The notes under the pieces are model-generated. The model was not told the origin of the DNA, did not search any database, and was given only the letters and a program-made list of their open reading frames with translations. This document shows, piece by piece, positions 49,975-59,419 of a DNA stretch of 64,000 nucleotides. This DNA comes from Bacteroidales bacterium (lineage in GTDB: Bacteria; Bacteroidota; Bacteroidia; Bacteroidales; F082), in the NCBI GenBank assembly GCA_017395365.1, contig JAFPUN010000020.1, positions 248,001 through 312,000 on the forward strand, written 5' to 3'. The position numbers were made by a program, and so were the translations under genes. Every line of letters starts with the position of its first letter. Within the stretch, counting starts at the first letter, position 1.

Positions 49975-52035
49975 ATGAGTCGAATAAAGGATTTTTTCAA
50001 TAGGATACGCCATAGCTACTACGGTATCGGTAAGGTGATGGCCTTCTTGGTGGCCATCGCTCTGGTGTGGTGGCAGATGCCGCGCACGGGTAAGTTCAAA
50101 TACGAATACCAGCTTTCGAAGCCCTGGCAGCATGAGACCTTGTATGCCCCTTTCGATTTCCCCATCTACAAGGATTTCGAGACCCTCAACGCCGAGACGG
50201 AAGCCGCCACGGCCCATGTGAAGCCCATCTTCGTCTTCAACGACAATGAGATGGCTGCCTCACGCAACCAGCTGTTTGCCGGTTTTGAAGCGCAATGGGA
50301 TGCAGCCTCGCATTTCGACCGCGACCTCAACCTCGATTGCCTCTATAATGTGTTCGACTCGATCGAAGGCCGTGGTATCGTGGCCTACGACAACGCCACC
50401 GCCAACTTGAAACCTGAATCGGAGGTGAGCATTGTGCGCAACAAGGTGATGCGCTCGACACGCTATGGTGATTTCTATAGCATGAACGAGGCTGCCGATG
50501 CCGTTTCGAATCTATTGGACCATGCGGGAAGCCAATACGACAAAAAGCTGCTTTCGGAGTTGCTCAACGGTGCGTTGCGCCAGAATGTGTTTTACAATGC
50601 CGACCTCACCAAGGCCGAGGCCGAGAAGGTGGTTTCGGCCATCTCGCTGACCTATGGCGCCGTGCAGAAAGGCGAGACCATCATCGAGGAGGGCCAGATT
50701 GTCGACGCACACACCTTCGATGTCCTCAACTCGTTGCAGCGCGAGTACAACTCGAAGTCGCTGTCGGGTGATGAATCGCTGCGTGTGCTGCTCAGCCAGC
50801 TCTTTCTGGTGGGCCTCATCTTTTCGTTGATGGGTCTTTATGGCAACAAGCTCCACACCAAGGTCTTCTCGCAGCTGCGCAACATCATCCTCTTGCTGAC
50901 GCTTGTGCTCTTGGTTGTCATCCCGTCGTATGTGTTGGTCAAGTTCGCCCCAGGGCTGATTTATATGATGCCCGTGTGTCTCTTGGCCATCATGGTAGGC
51001 TCTTTCTTCAACTTGAGGCTGGCCTTCTCCACCCAAGTGTTCGCCGTGATGCTCATCTCGTTGGCGGTGCCCAATCCCTTCCAGTTCATGTTCATGCAGC
51101 TGGTGGCCACGGTGGTCACGGTGTTCGGCATGTCGAACACGCGCACCCACCACCGCTTCATACAGGCGGCTTTGCTGGTGTTCTTCGGCTATCTGCTGGT
51201 CTATCTGGCCTTCACCTTCCTGACCACCTCCTCGGTGGATTGGACGGTGGTCATGCTGTTGTTCTTCAACGGTCTGTTCACCATGCTGGCCCAGCCGCTC
51301 ATCCTGCTCTTCGAGCGTATCTTCGGCCTCACTACCTCGCTCTCGTTGATGGACTTGAGCAACACCAACAGTCCTTTGCTGCGAGAGTTGGCGGCCACGG
51401 CGCCAGGCACCTTCCAACACTCCATCCAGGTGGCCAACCTCTGCGAAGAGGTACTGTTCGAGATTGGTGGCGACACGGTTTTGGCCCGCACGGGAGCTTT
51501 GTACCACGACATCGGGAAAATAAAAAATCCGATGTATTTCACTGAGAACCAGCATGGAGCGTACAGCCCGCACAATGACCTGTCCAATACCGAGAGCGCT
51601 GAGATTATCATCTCCCATGTGACCGACGGTATCGAGTTGGCGCACAAGAACCACATCCCTGAGCGCATCATCGACTTCATCCGCACCCACCACGGCACGC
51701 GCCGCACCGACTATTTCTACATCAACGAGCAGAAGGCGCATCCCGACGAGGAAATCGACCCGACACCGTTCACCTATCACGGTCCGGCACCGTTCTCACG
51801 CGAGACCGCCGTCTTGATGATGGCCGACAGCATCGAGGCCGCCTCGCACAGTCTAAAAGACCCTGACGAAAAGAAAATCAGCGACTTGGTGGATGGCATC
51901 ATCAACAAACAGATGGAGGCGGGACAGTTCCTCAACACCGACCTCACCATGCACGACATCGAGACCTGCCGCAAGGTCTTGAAGAAGAAGCTGATGAGCA
52001 TTTATCATGTGAGGATTGCTTATCCGGAGAAATAA
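49975..52035 (+). CDS. pgpH: 7TM-HD domain phosphodiesterase, PgpH-like
   Basis: 686 residues from the ATG at 49975 (MSRIKDFF). The extracytoplasmic 7TM-HDED-like region lies around residues 40-260, several membrane helices follow (about 270-460), and a cytoplasmic HD domain has TGALYHDIGKIKNP (about 504-517). PgpH/YqfF proteins cleave the second messenger cyclic di-AMP. No di-AMP cyclase or other partner gene is in this window. The next gene is separated by repeats. Confidence 0.88.
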   Translation: MSRIKDFFNRIRHSYYGIGKVMAFLVAIALVWWQMPRTGKFKYEYQLSKPWQHETLYAPFDFPIYKDFETLNAETEAATAHVKPIFVFNDNEMAASRNQLFAGFEAQWDAASHFDRDLNLDCLYNVFDSIEGRGIVAYDNATANLKPESEVSIVRNKVMRSTRYGDFYSMNEAADAVSNLLDHAGSQYDKKLLSELLNGALRQNVFYNADLTKAEAEKVVSAISLTYGAVQKGETIIEEGQIVDAHTFDVLNSLQREYNSKSLSGDESLRVLLSQLFLVGLIFSLMGLYGNKLHTKVFSQLRNIILLLTLVLLVVIPSYVLVKFAPGLIYMMPVCLLAIMVGSFFNLRLAFSTQVFAVMLISLAVPNPFQFMFMQLVATVVTVFGMSNTRTHHRFIQAALLVFFGYLLVYLAFTFLTTSSVDWTVVMLLFFNGLFTMLAQPLILLFERIFGLTTSLSLMDLSNTNSPLLRELAATAPGTFQHSIQVANLCEEVLFEIGGDTVLARTGALYHDIGKIKNPMYFTENQHGAYSPHNDLSNTESAEIIISHVTDGIELAHKNHIPERIIDFIRTHHGTRRTDYFYINEQKAHPDEEIDPTPFTYHGPAPFSRETAVLMMADSIEAASHSLKDPDEKKISDLVDGIINKQMEAGQFLNTDLTMHDIETCRKVLKKKLMSIYHVRIAYPEK

Positions 52036-52042
52036 TCCCACA

Positions 52043-52088
52043 GCGTCTGAAAGACGCAACATCCGTAACCGTAGGTCGCGACCTACGG
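52043..52088. repeat. two short palindromes in the pgpH 3' spacer
   Basis: GCGTCT-GAA-AGACGC (52043-52057) and the 20-base perfect palindrome with centre GGTCGCGACC (52069-52088). Confidence 0.6.
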
Positions 52089-52127
52089 CAGCACCCCGAC
52101 AGGAAAATAAACAACCAAAGTAAAACA

Positions 52128-53306
52128 ATGAATATGAAAAAGTTACTGAAAATTTCGACCATACTCGCCTTGGCAACTATTATGTCTTCCTGTGGAACAG
52201 TAGGGCTGTTGATTCACACGGCCAAGGTCTATGATGGAAACCAGCGCTACAATTGCGACGGCGATGAGGCACACGACACCATCCATTTTGTCGTCAGCAA
52301 CAAGAACAAGATGCTGCTCAAGGCTGAAATCAATGGAAAAACGGACACGGTGATGTATGATTCGGGCGTCAATTCGTTCACTGCGCTGATGTACACTCCG
52401 AGCACCCAGCCGGAAGGGATGAAATTCTACAGTCATTCGGTTTCTGGTGCCGACAAGAGGTCGAAAATCAAGGTGACCACTTTGCCGGTCACCATCAGGA
52501 CGGACATGGTTGTTTCAAAAGGCTTGGGCATGGCCACCCTCAATCCCGAACCGCCCATTTGTGACAAAGAGTCTACTTTGTCAGAATATGATATCATTGG
52601 TTTTCAGGGTCTTAATATTCACCGTTATATGATTGACTTCTCCAACAACGAGATGTATGCCATGCCTGATTCCTTGAGCATCGACACGACCGAGTTCATT
52701 CCCATCAAGTGCAAGTATTACTTGAATGTATTATGGGTCTATCCGCGGATTAACGGGGTGGAATACGAATGTATCTTCGACACGGGCAACAGTGCGGCGG
52801 GAATTATCCTTCAGGACGAGCAGCGGATTGAGGCTCCGAGAGAGGGTGATTATGTGTATGAAGGCACGTATGGCGTGACCATTGGAGGACAAACGGAGAA
52901 ACAGCGTTTTGTGATTGCACCCACTGAGGGACTTAGTTTGGCGGGCGAGGACAAGGAAGAAGATGTCATGTATGTGAAGTCGATGTCGTCGAACAACATG
53001 GGTTTGAAGGCGATTTCGAAGTACGACTGGATTATTTCGTGCTGGGGCGAAAACCCGAAAGTGTACGTCAGGCCCCATGCCAAAGATGTCGTGAAGCCGT
53101 TCAAGGCACCCGCCTACCGCGTCTCCGTTATTGATGGCAAATTGAAAATCCTCACCCGCCGCATCGACGGCAACGAGAAATACAAAGTCGGCGACCAAAT
53201 CATTTCAGTAAATGGTGAAATCATCACCGAGGAGAACATCTGCCATTACTACGACCTGTTGACGGAGAACAAGGACTGGTCGGGGTTTGAGATTCGGGTG
53301 AAGTGA
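52128..53306 (+). CDS. lipoprotein with retropepsin-like aspartic domains and PDZ-like domain
   Basis: 392 residues (390 if started at the second ATG, 52134). Lipobox MSSC. YDSGVN (about residue 77) and FDTGNSAAG (about 215) look like the two Asp-Thr/Ser-Gly loops of aspartic (retropepsin-type) proteases on one chain, each with the two-domain layout; only the second is a normal DTG. The C-terminus from about 340 (YKVGDQIISVNGEII) is PDZ-like. Such proteins in Bacteroidota may process periplasmic proteins. Activity is uncertain because the first loop is DSG. Confidence 0.7.
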   Translation: MNMKKLLKISTILALATIMSSCGTVGLLIHTAKVYDGNQRYNCDGDEAHDTIHFVVSNKNKMLLKAEINGKTDTVMYDSGVNSFTALMYTPSTQPEGMKFYSHSVSGADKRSKIKVTTLPVTIRTDMVVSKGLGMATLNPEPPICDKESTLSEYDIIGFQGLNIHRYMIDFSNNEMYAMPDSLSIDTTEFIPIKCKYYLNVLWVYPRINGVEYECIFDTGNSAAGIILQDEQRIEAPREGDYVYEGTYGVTIGGQTEKQRFVIAPTEGLSLAGEDKEEDVMYVKSMSSNNMGLKAISKYDWIISCWGENPKVYVRPHAKDVVKPFKAPAYRVSVIDGKLKILTRRIDGNEKYKVGDQIISVNGEIITEENICHYYDLLTENKDWSGFEIRVK

Positions 53307-53307
53307 G

Positions 53308-53437
53308 GAGATTCCCTTCGGGAATGGCATAATCGTGTCGTTTTCCTTGGCGGCGGCATTAGGAACCGTGAAACTCGAATGATTCTCAAGCCGCCGCTAT
53401 AAAAACAAAGGCAAAACTCCATTCCCGCAGGGAATCT
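53308..53437. repeat. dispersed structured element, copy B
   Basis: Begins right after the stop codon of the protease-like gene. ATTCCC-TTC-GGGAAT (53311-53325) on the left, GGCGGCGGC (53349-53357), GCCGCCGC (53390-53397), and ATTCCC-GCA-GGGAAT (53421-53435) on the right, as in copy A at 6624-6750. Confidence 0.65.
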
Positions 53438-53494
53438 GATACAAATTATTTGAGAAAAAAATCTTAAAAATGCTTGCTGTCTAAAAATAATCTG

Positions 53495-53502
53495 TATTTT
53501 TG
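53495..53502 (+). promoter_or_regulatory. TAnnTTTG -7 promoter box for hipBA
   Basis: TATTTTTG, with a TTG at 53474-53476 18 bases upstream. Confidence 0.55.
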
Positions 53503-53527
53503 CACCATTAATTAAATACAATTTTAT

Positions 53528-53562
53528 GTTAGGTTAAGGCTTAAAATTTGGCTTAAACTAAC
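53528..53562 (+). promoter_or_regulatory. probable HipB operator
   Basis: GTTAGGTTAAG (53528-53538) and CTTAAACTAAC (53552-53562) are inverted arms with one mismatch in 11, and GGCTTAAA occurs twice between and within. The site lies between the promoter box and the hipB start. Confidence 0.5.
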
Positions 53563-53578
53563 AGATATGTTGATTTAG

Positions 53579-53929
53579 ATGATAAGCAATATGGCGGATT
53601 ATTACGAATACTCAATACCTGAGTTGGTGCAACTCTTGGGCGCTCGTTTCAAGGATTACCGTATGCGCTCACGCATGACACAGAAGGATGTGGCGGAGCA
53701 AGCAGGGATCACGGTGAACACCATCCATAAGTTTGAGAACGGATTGGTGTCGAACCTGTCGCTCAGCACTTTTCTCCTGCTGTTGAAAGCCATCGGCTGC
53801 ATCAACGGCCTTGACGACTTGATGCCCGAACTGCCCGAATCGCCCTATCTGATGAAAGAAAACGGGAAAAAAGCGCAACGTGTCAGACATGCCGTTCCAA
53901 AGCAAAAACCTAAAACTGAAACGCCATGA
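53579..53929 (+). CDS. hipB: HipB-type HTH antitoxin
   Basis: 116 residues (112 if started at the ATG at 53591). Residues 20-75 are an XRE-type helix-turn-helix (SRMTQKDVAEQAGITVNTIHKFE). The C-terminal tail is basic and Pro-rich. In HipBA modules this protein binds operator DNA and the kinase. The HipA gene overlaps its stop by 4 bases (ATGA). Confidence 0.85.
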   Translation: MISNMADYYEYSIPELVQLLGARFKDYRMRSRMTQKDVAEQAGITVNTIHKFENGLVSNLSLSTFLLLLKAIGCINGLDDLMPELPESPYLMKENGKKAQRVRHAVPKQKPKTETP

Positions 53930-55413
53930 CGACAAATATATTGAAAATGATGTTGTGGGGACGTGAAGTCGGGAGGCTGTGCATCGACCAACGCCGCCAT
54001 TTGCCTTATTTCGAGTACAACCGAGAATGGATCGAAACGGGTCTCGACATTTCGCCCTTGGATGCTTCCATCAAGCTGCCGAAGAACCTTCGCCCCATCT
54101 TCGGCGCGTCGGAGAAGATATACCAGAAACTCCCGCCGTTTTTGGCCGACTCGCTGCCCGACGCTTGGGGTAATGCGCTTTTTGAGCAATGGCGATTGCG
54201 GCAAGGCATCAAACCTGGCGAAATCACGCCGTTGGACAAACTCGCCTTCATCGGGAAACGGGCTATGGGCGCGTTGGAGTTTTTCCCCGAAACCTCGAAC
54301 TTCGACTCCAAGGAAAACCTCAACCTGAAAGCCTTGATTGACTTGGCCGAGCAGATCTATACACAACGCGAGAATGCTCATATAGACTCTGACCAGTTGC
54401 TTACCATGCAGGCCTTGATGGCGGTCGGCACCTCCGCAGGCGGAAGACAGCCTAAAGCCATCATTGCCATCAACCGCGAAACGAGGGAGGTCCGCAGCGG
54501 ACAAGTGGGCGCGTTGAAGGGCTTTGAGCATTGCATCTTGAAGTTCGGCATCAAGGAACGCTCGATGGCGGAGCTTGAGATGACCTACTATGAGATGGCG
54601 CAAAAGGCTGGAATTCAGATGATGCCAAGCTGGCTGATGGATGTTGAAGGCGACAAACATTTCATAACCAAACGCTTCGATAGGGAAGGTGGTAGGAAAC
54701 TCCACATGCAGACCTTGGCCGCACTTTATCCCGAAGCCGACAGCTACGAACGTTTGCTTTGGGTTTGCCGAAAAATGCGGCTTTCCGAACTTGACAGTGA
54801 AGAGGTCTTTCGTCGATTGGTTTTCAACATTTTGGCCAACAACACCGACGACCACAATAAGAATTTCTCATTCCTCATGGACGAGCAAGGGCGGTGGAGC
54901 CTTTCGCCTGCTTACGACTTGACCTATATCTTCAACACGGGCGGTTTCCTGCCCGAAACGCGGCATTGCCTGATGATTCGTGGCAAGTACGACGGTATCA
55001 CCTTTGAAGATGTGATGGCATTGGCAGCTGAAAACGGTATCCGAAAGGCGGAGAACATCATCAGCGAGGTCGGGAAAGCCGTTTTGGAGTTTCGTCCATT
55101 GGCCGAGCGAAATGGTGTGAAAGAACAATGGATTTCGGCAGTTGAGAACACGCTTAGCGAAAACCTTGCGTTTTGGGGATTGGCAAGTGCAAAGGCAGAA
55201 AACAGCTATGTTGATACCGATGGCCGAAGGATTGAAAACGTTCGCGTCGAGCAGCAATACAAAGGCAATTACCATCTTCTCGCCACCATCGACGGGAAGG
55301 AAAGAAAGTATGTCATTCGCAAAAAGACCGTTGAGCATGAGGAAATTAGCCGCATGGGTATGGCCATTCTGCCCGATGAATATCTTAGGGAACTCGTCTC
55401 AAAATATTTGTAG
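53926..55413 (+). CDS. hipA: HipA-family serine/threonine kinase toxin
   Basis: 495 residues. The N-terminal lobe has PFLADSLPDAWGN (about 66-78). AGGRQPKA (about 170) is a Gly-rich loop-like stretch, FNILANNTDDHNKNFSF (about 302-318) carries the catalytic HxN-type region with the invariant Asp, and PAYDLTY is the metal-binding segment. HipA kinases phosphorylate glutamyl-tRNA synthetase in E. coli; the target here is unknown. A C-terminal extension of about 70 residues (from about 425, NSYVDTDGRR) is unusual. Confidence 0.9.
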   Translation: MTTNILKMMLWGREVGRLCIDQRRHLPYFEYNREWIETGLDISPLDASIKLPKNLRPIFGASEKIYQKLPPFLADSLPDAWGNALFEQWRLRQGIKPGEITPLDKLAFIGKRAMGALEFFPETSNFDSKENLNLKALIDLAEQIYTQRENAHIDSDQLLTMQALMAVGTSAGGRQPKAIIAINRETREVRSGQVGALKGFEHCILKFGIKERSMAELEMTYYEMAQKAGIQMMPSWLMDVEGDKHFITKRFDREGGRKLHMQTLAALYPEADSYERLLWVCRKMRLSELDSEEVFRRLVFNILANNTDDHNKNFSFLMDEQGRWSLSPAYDLTYIFNTGGFLPETRHCLMIRGKYDGITFEDVMALAAENGIRKAENIISEVGKAVLEFRPLAERNGVKEQWISAVENTLSENLAFWGLASAKAENSYVDTDGRRIENVRVEQQYKGNYHLLATIDGKERKYVIRKKTVEHEEISRMGMAILPDEYLRELVSKYL

Positions 55414-56004
55414 TAGATACTCCACCGCCTCCGGCCCTTCATTAAAAATCAAATCCAAAACGCTCAAATCGGGCGCGAAAGGAAACTTCTCGCTAAACAC
55501 CTGGTAATAAGTAGGGAAGAGGCTCAAGTCCACGGCTTTTTTCGGGCTGAACGCCTCACGCAAATCGTTCTCCGCTTCGCGCACATAATCCGTTGTGTGA
55601 ATGATTTCCTTCTTGACCTTCAGCATCTTCAATACGGCTTGAAGTGCCGCGTCGTTCAGGTCGATAAGTCGCTCGAAACGGCCTTCAAAAACGGGCCGCA
55701 GATAGTCGTAATAATGGTCGAAATAAGGCGCGGCCTTGTAAGCCGATTCCAGGCAGCGGCTGTGTATGTGCTGCCATGGCTCGATGGGACTGATGGCCAT
55801 GTCCTTGGTCATGGTGTGGTTGCCGTTGACCTTCACCACAGGCACGCTGAGGCTCTCTACGCCGTTGGCCGTCATCACGCGGCAGCGGTTGCGGTAGGTC
55901 TGCTTGTGGTAGGTCTCCCACACTTCAATGACAGGCGCGTCCTCTTTCAGAAAACGCGCCATGTAGCTGATGCTCGGGAAATATGCTGTGGTGAAGAGCG
56001 CCAT
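55399..56004 (-). CDS. WbqC-like family protein
   Basis: 201 residues. The N-terminus (LFTTAYFPSISYMARFL) and the segment KQTYRNRCRVMTANG / EPWQHIHSRCLESAYKAAPYF match the WbqC family, found near polysaccharide and modification genes; activity unknown. Its ATG overlaps the thioredoxin stop by one base. The C-terminus overlaps the hipA 3' end by 15 bases, tail to tail. Confidence 0.85.
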   Translation of the reverse strand: MALFTTAYFPSISYMARFLKEDAPVIEVWETYHKQTYRNRCRVMTANGVESLSVPVVKVNGNHTMTKDMAISPIEPWQHIHSRCLESAYKAAPYFDHYYDYLRPVFEGRFERLIDLNDAALQAVLKMLKVKKEIIHTTDYVREAENDLREAFSPKKAVDLSLFPTYYQVFSEKFPFAPDLSVLDLIFNEGPEAVEYLLQIF

Positions 56005-56456
56005 TATTGTTTCTTGGGCTTGTCGAGCAGTTGCTGCTCGATGACCTGTCGATAGCCTTCCTCGGGCAATGCCCCGACCTGCATCATCGGCTGTCCCTCC
56101 ATGGGGATGAAGAGCACCGTAGGGATGCTGCGGATCTGGAAGGCATTTGCCAACCCGGACTCGTTCTGCGTGTTGACCTTGTAGATCAACAATTTGCCGT
56201 CATACTCCTCGGCCAGCTTCTCCATGATGGGCGCCACGCGGCGGCAGGGACCGCACCAGTCGGCGTAGAAGTCGACGATGGCGGGCAACTTGCCTTTATA
56301 GACAAAGGTGTTGGGGCTTTTCTCAAAGTCCCATACTTTCTTCAGGAATTCCTTGTAGGTCAAATGCTGGACTTTCGATTCTTTTTTCTCTTCTTGCGCA
56401 TTGACGGTGAGGCCGAAAACCATGACGGCCATGGCGATGAGGATGCTCTTTTTCAT
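56004..56456 (-). CDS. secreted thioredoxin-family protein
   Basis: 150 residues from the ATG at 56456, which opens a signal peptide ending TVNAQ. The thioredoxin fold has FYADWCGPCRRVAP with the redox-active WCGPC motif and the cis-Pro loop SIPTVLF. It probably reduces or oxidises disulfides in the periplasm. The upstream intergenic region has a divergent promoter, TATTTTTG at 56478-56485 (minus), shared with the hutI promoter. Confidence 0.92.
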   Translation of the reverse strand: MKKSILIAMAVMVFGLTVNAQEEKKESKVQHLTYKEFLKKVWDFEKSPNTFVYKGKLPAIVDFYADWCGPCRRVAPIMEKLAEEYDGKLLIYKVNTQNESGLANAFQIRSIPTVLFIPMEGQPMMQVGALPEEGYRQVIEQQLLDKPKKQ

Positions 56457-56477
56457 AGCGTTTCTATTTTTCGTGGG

Positions 56478-56485
56478 CAAAAATA
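56478..56485 (-). promoter_or_regulatory. TAnnTTTG -7 promoter box for the thioredoxin-WbqC operon
   Basis: Minus-strand TATTTTTG, 22 bases before the ATG at 56456. Confidence 0.5.
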
Positions 56486-56517
56486 ACAAAAATCGTGCTA
56501 ATGGGTCTTTTTTTCAT

Positions 56518-56525
56518 TACTTTTG
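56518..56525 (+). promoter_or_regulatory. TAnnTTTG -7 promoter box for hutI
   Basis: TACTTTTG, ending 13 bases before the ATG at 56538, so a very short leader. Confidence 0.45.
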
Positions 56526-56537
56526 CCAAAATTTTCA

Positions 56538-57785
56538 ATGATTATGCTCATCGTCAACATCAAGGAACTCGTCGGCGTCGAAGAACAAGGCCGACTTTTG
56601 AAACGCGGTGCCGAAATGGCCGAAACAGGTAGGATCAAGGACGCTTTCCTCTATATTAAAGGTAAGAAAATCGCCGACTATGGCCCGATGGATTCGGACG
56701 CCTGCCGCAAATATCTCGCCGAGAACCATCGTGTCTACGATGTGAAAGGTAGCGTGGTGATGCCCGCCTTCTGCGACTCGCACACACATCTCGTCTACGC
56801 CAACTCGCGTGAGCTGGAGTTTGTCGACAAGATCCGCGGCCTCAGCTATGAGGAGATCGCCAAGCGGGGAGGAGGCATCCTCAATTCGGCCAAGGCGACG
56901 GCGGCAGCATCGGAGGACGAACTCTACGACATGGCCCAGCAACGCCTCGACGAGGTGATGCGTATGGGTACGGGCGCCATCGAGATCAAGAGTGGCTATG
57001 GCCTGACCACCGAAAGCGAGCTTAAACTGCTGCGCGTCATCCGGCGCCTGAAAGAAAATTCGCCGCTGACCATCAAGTCGAACTTCCTCGGCGCCCACGG
57101 CATCCCGATGGAGTATCGTGGCCATCAAGAGGACTATGTCGACTTGGTCATCAACGAGATGATCCCGCTCGTGGCTGCCGAAGACCTCGCCGATTTCATC
57201 GATGTGTTCTGCGACCAGGGCTTCTTCACTGTTGAGGACACCGAACGCATCCTCATGGCGGGCATCAAATATGGCATGAGGCCGAAGATCCATGCCAACG
57301 AGATGGCCATCTCGGGCGGCGTGCAGGTGGGTGTGAAATACGGCGCCATCTCCGTCGACCACCTCGAACAGATGGGCGATGCCGAGATCGAGGCCCTTAA
57401 AGATACCGAGACCATGCCGACCGTGCTGCCGGGCTGCGCCTTCTTCCTCAACCTGCCGCTCTCACCGGCGCGCAAGATGATCGATGCGGGTCTGCCTGTG
57501 GCCATGGCCTCCGACTTCAACCCTGGCACCTCGCCGTCAGGCAATATGCAGCTCATCCTGTCGATGGCCTGCATCCGCTATCGCCTGACCCCTGAAGAGG
57601 CGCTCAACGCCACCACGCTCAACACGGCCTACGCCATGGGCGTGAGCGACGAGGTGGGCAGCATCACCAAGGGCAAACTCGCCAACCTCATCGTCACCCA
57701 ACCGATGACGCAGCTCGAGTTCATGCCTTATTACTACGGTGCCAACAAAGTCGCCAAGATGATTCTAAATGGAAAATTTGTATGA
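56538..57785 (+). CDS. hutI: imidazolonepropionase
   Basis: 415 residues from the ATG at 56538; an in-frame ATG at 56544 is also possible. The enzyme opens imidazolone propionate to formiminoglutamate in histidine degradation. Metal ligands appear in DSHTHLVYAN (HxH), NFLGAHGIP, KIHANEMA and ASDFNPGTSP. Other hut genes are not in the window. It is separated from the following gene by a REP-like element (57797-57860). Confidence 0.95.
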   Translation: MIMLIVNIKELVGVEEQGRLLKRGAEMAETGRIKDAFLYIKGKKIADYGPMDSDACRKYLAENHRVYDVKGSVVMPAFCDSHTHLVYANSRELEFVDKIRGLSYEEIAKRGGGILNSAKATAAASEDELYDMAQQRLDEVMRMGTGAIEIKSGYGLTTESELKLLRVIRRLKENSPLTIKSNFLGAHGIPMEYRGHQEDYVDLVINEMIPLVAAEDLADFIDVFCDQGFFTVEDTERILMAGIKYGMRPKIHANEMAISGGVQVGVKYGAISVDHLEQMGDAEIEALKDTETMPTVLPGCAFFLNLPLSPARKMIDAGLPVAMASDFNPGTSPSGNMQLILSMACIRYRLTPEEALNATTLNTAYAMGVSDEVGSITKGKLANLIVTQPMTQLEFMPYYYGANKVAKMILNGKFV

Positions 57786-57796
57786 CTAGTCTTCCC

Positions 57797-57860
57797 CTTT
57801 TGTCAGGAGATTGCGGTTTCCTCATTCCGCGAATGCGGAACCGCAATGACGACAAGAGGA
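57797..57860. repeat. REP-like palindromic element downstream of hutI
   Basis: Nested arms: ATTGCGGTT...AACCGCAAT (57810-57846) enclosing TTCCGC-GAAT-GCGGAA (57825-57840), with CTTTTGTC and GACAAGAGG at the outer ends. Belongs with the 38815 and 47433 elements. Confidence 0.6.
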
Positions 57861-57887
57861 AAACAGTCAACAAAGAATGGCAAAGTG

Positions 57888-59417
57888 ATGAAAAACTGTA
57901 AAATTATATTACCTGTCCTGCTTGTCGTGACTCTTTTTGCCTCCTGCAAGAAAGACCATTACAACGTTAGCCACGTGCAAGGCGTTAACGCGGAGGGTGA
58001 GGTGCTGTTGCCCTTGGCATCGGGTTCCTACACCCTGCAAGACCTGATGCAGCGATTCCAAATCGACTCGTTGATCGAATGCGGAGCATCGGGCGACATG
58101 ACGTATAACTACTATTATGAGCATTTTGGTGCGGTCAGCGGCGAAGACCTGTCGCGTTTCAAGGACTGGAACTATGTGGAGCATTTCACCATTGATAATC
58201 CCTACCAGAGCGGCTTGCCCTATCCTGTCGACACGGTGCTCAGCGTGACCCAGCCCGTGACCTTCGAGGCCGACCATATCCATGTTCTTGCCGCCACGCT
58301 GAAGTCGGGACGACTTGAGTTCAATCTCGAGTCGAATGTCAGCCAATTGGGCGAGGTGGTCGTCACTTCGAGCGACATCAAGGACGCGGAGGGCAATGAC
58401 TTGTATTATGTCTACTATCCTGGATCAGGAGAGAATAGCCTTGACTTGAACGGGATGAAATATGCCACCGATGAACCTAATATATTGAATATCAAATATG
58501 AGTTCCACGTAGAGCCGGGCCAATTGATGGTTCCAGAGATAGAGGTTGACGCTTATGTGGCCGCCACGGACCTCGCTTTCAGCGAGATGACGGGTTATGT
58601 CGACAGTTATGCCACGGATAGCCGCATCGACACCGTCTTTAGCTTGTTTCCCGACAATATGTCGGGCAGCATCGAGGTGGAGGATGCACTTATCACCCTG
58701 CGTGAACGCAATTCGTTCAGCATGTCCGCCCAACTGGCTATCGACACGGCTATGGTGTGGGGCGAGAGCATCGCACCCTATTCCATCTTCTCGCCGCTTC
58801 CCCTGATCATTGACCTGCCTACCCAACCGGGTTTTGCGGAGGTGTTTAGGCAACCGGTCAGCGGTTGGGTCGATATGCATCTGGGTCACGCCTTGTCCTC
58901 GTCGGTGTTCACCGTCAATCCTGCTGGATTGGATGACTTGATCACAGTTTACGATACCTGCCGCATTGATATGCGTGTTGATGTCGCCATCCCGTTTTCT
59001 TTCAATGTCAATGGACTGAGGTATGTCGACACGGTTAATATGAAACTCGACGAGATTGAGATGCCAGAGCTGGTTGAGAAACTGACCCTTGAGATGGAAT
59101 TCCAATCGACGTTGCCTTTCGAGCTAGGAGGCAAGCTTTTGCTTTACGACAGTAAAACCGAACGTGTCACCGACCTCCTACTCGATGAACCATCCTTGAT
59201 TGCGGCTTCCTACGACGGTCAGGCCATGACGTCGGATGTGACGATAGAGATCACGGACGAACGGGTGCAAAACGCCATGCAATCCAACCGTATCATCCTT
59301 TGCTTTGACCTCGACACCGATGCCCATGACGTGAGCTTGAATGCCCAACAAGGCCTGCAGTTCTTCTCTAAGGCCAAGGTGAAATACAATGGTGTTATTG
59401 AATATGGAAACGATTGA
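57888..59417 (+). CDS. lipoprotein of unknown function, first gene of a three-gene operon
   Basis: 509 residues from the ATG at 57888; the frame before it runs through the repeat. The lipobox is LFASC. The sequence is almost entirely beta strand with Asp-rich turns, no metal or catalytic motif recognised. The next gene begins 2 bases after its stop. Together with the DUF5723 barrel that follows, it could be a surface or outer membrane pair; the function is unknown. Confidence 0.65.
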   Translation: MKNCKIILPVLLVVTLFASCKKDHYNVSHVQGVNAEGEVLLPLASGSYTLQDLMQRFQIDSLIECGASGDMTYNYYYEHFGAVSGEDLSRFKDWNYVEHFTIDNPYQSGLPYPVDTVLSVTQPVTFEADHIHVLAATLKSGRLEFNLESNVSQLGEVVVTSSDIKDAEGNDLYYVYYPGSGENSLDLNGMKYATDEPNILNIKYEFHVEPGQLMVPEIEVDAYVAATDLAFSEMTGYVDSYATDSRIDTVFSLFPDNMSGSIEVEDALITLRERNSFSMSAQLAIDTAMVWGESIAPYSIFSPLPLIIDLPTQPGFAEVFRQPVSGWVDMHLGHALSSSVFTVNPAGLDDLITVYDTCRIDMRVDVAIPFSFNVNGLRYVDTVNMKLDEIEMPELVEKLTLEMEFQSTLPFELGGKLLLYDSKTERVTDLLLDEPSLIAASYDGQAMTSDVTIEITDERVQNAMQSNRIILCFDLDTDAHDVSLNAQQGLQFFSKAKVKYNGVIEYGND

Positions 59418-59419
59418 AT

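Noticed and set aside
50512..51780. Long minus-strand reading frame of 422 codons
   Set aside because: Antisense to pgpH, highly charged His/Glu/Arg repeats without a domain; a shadow.
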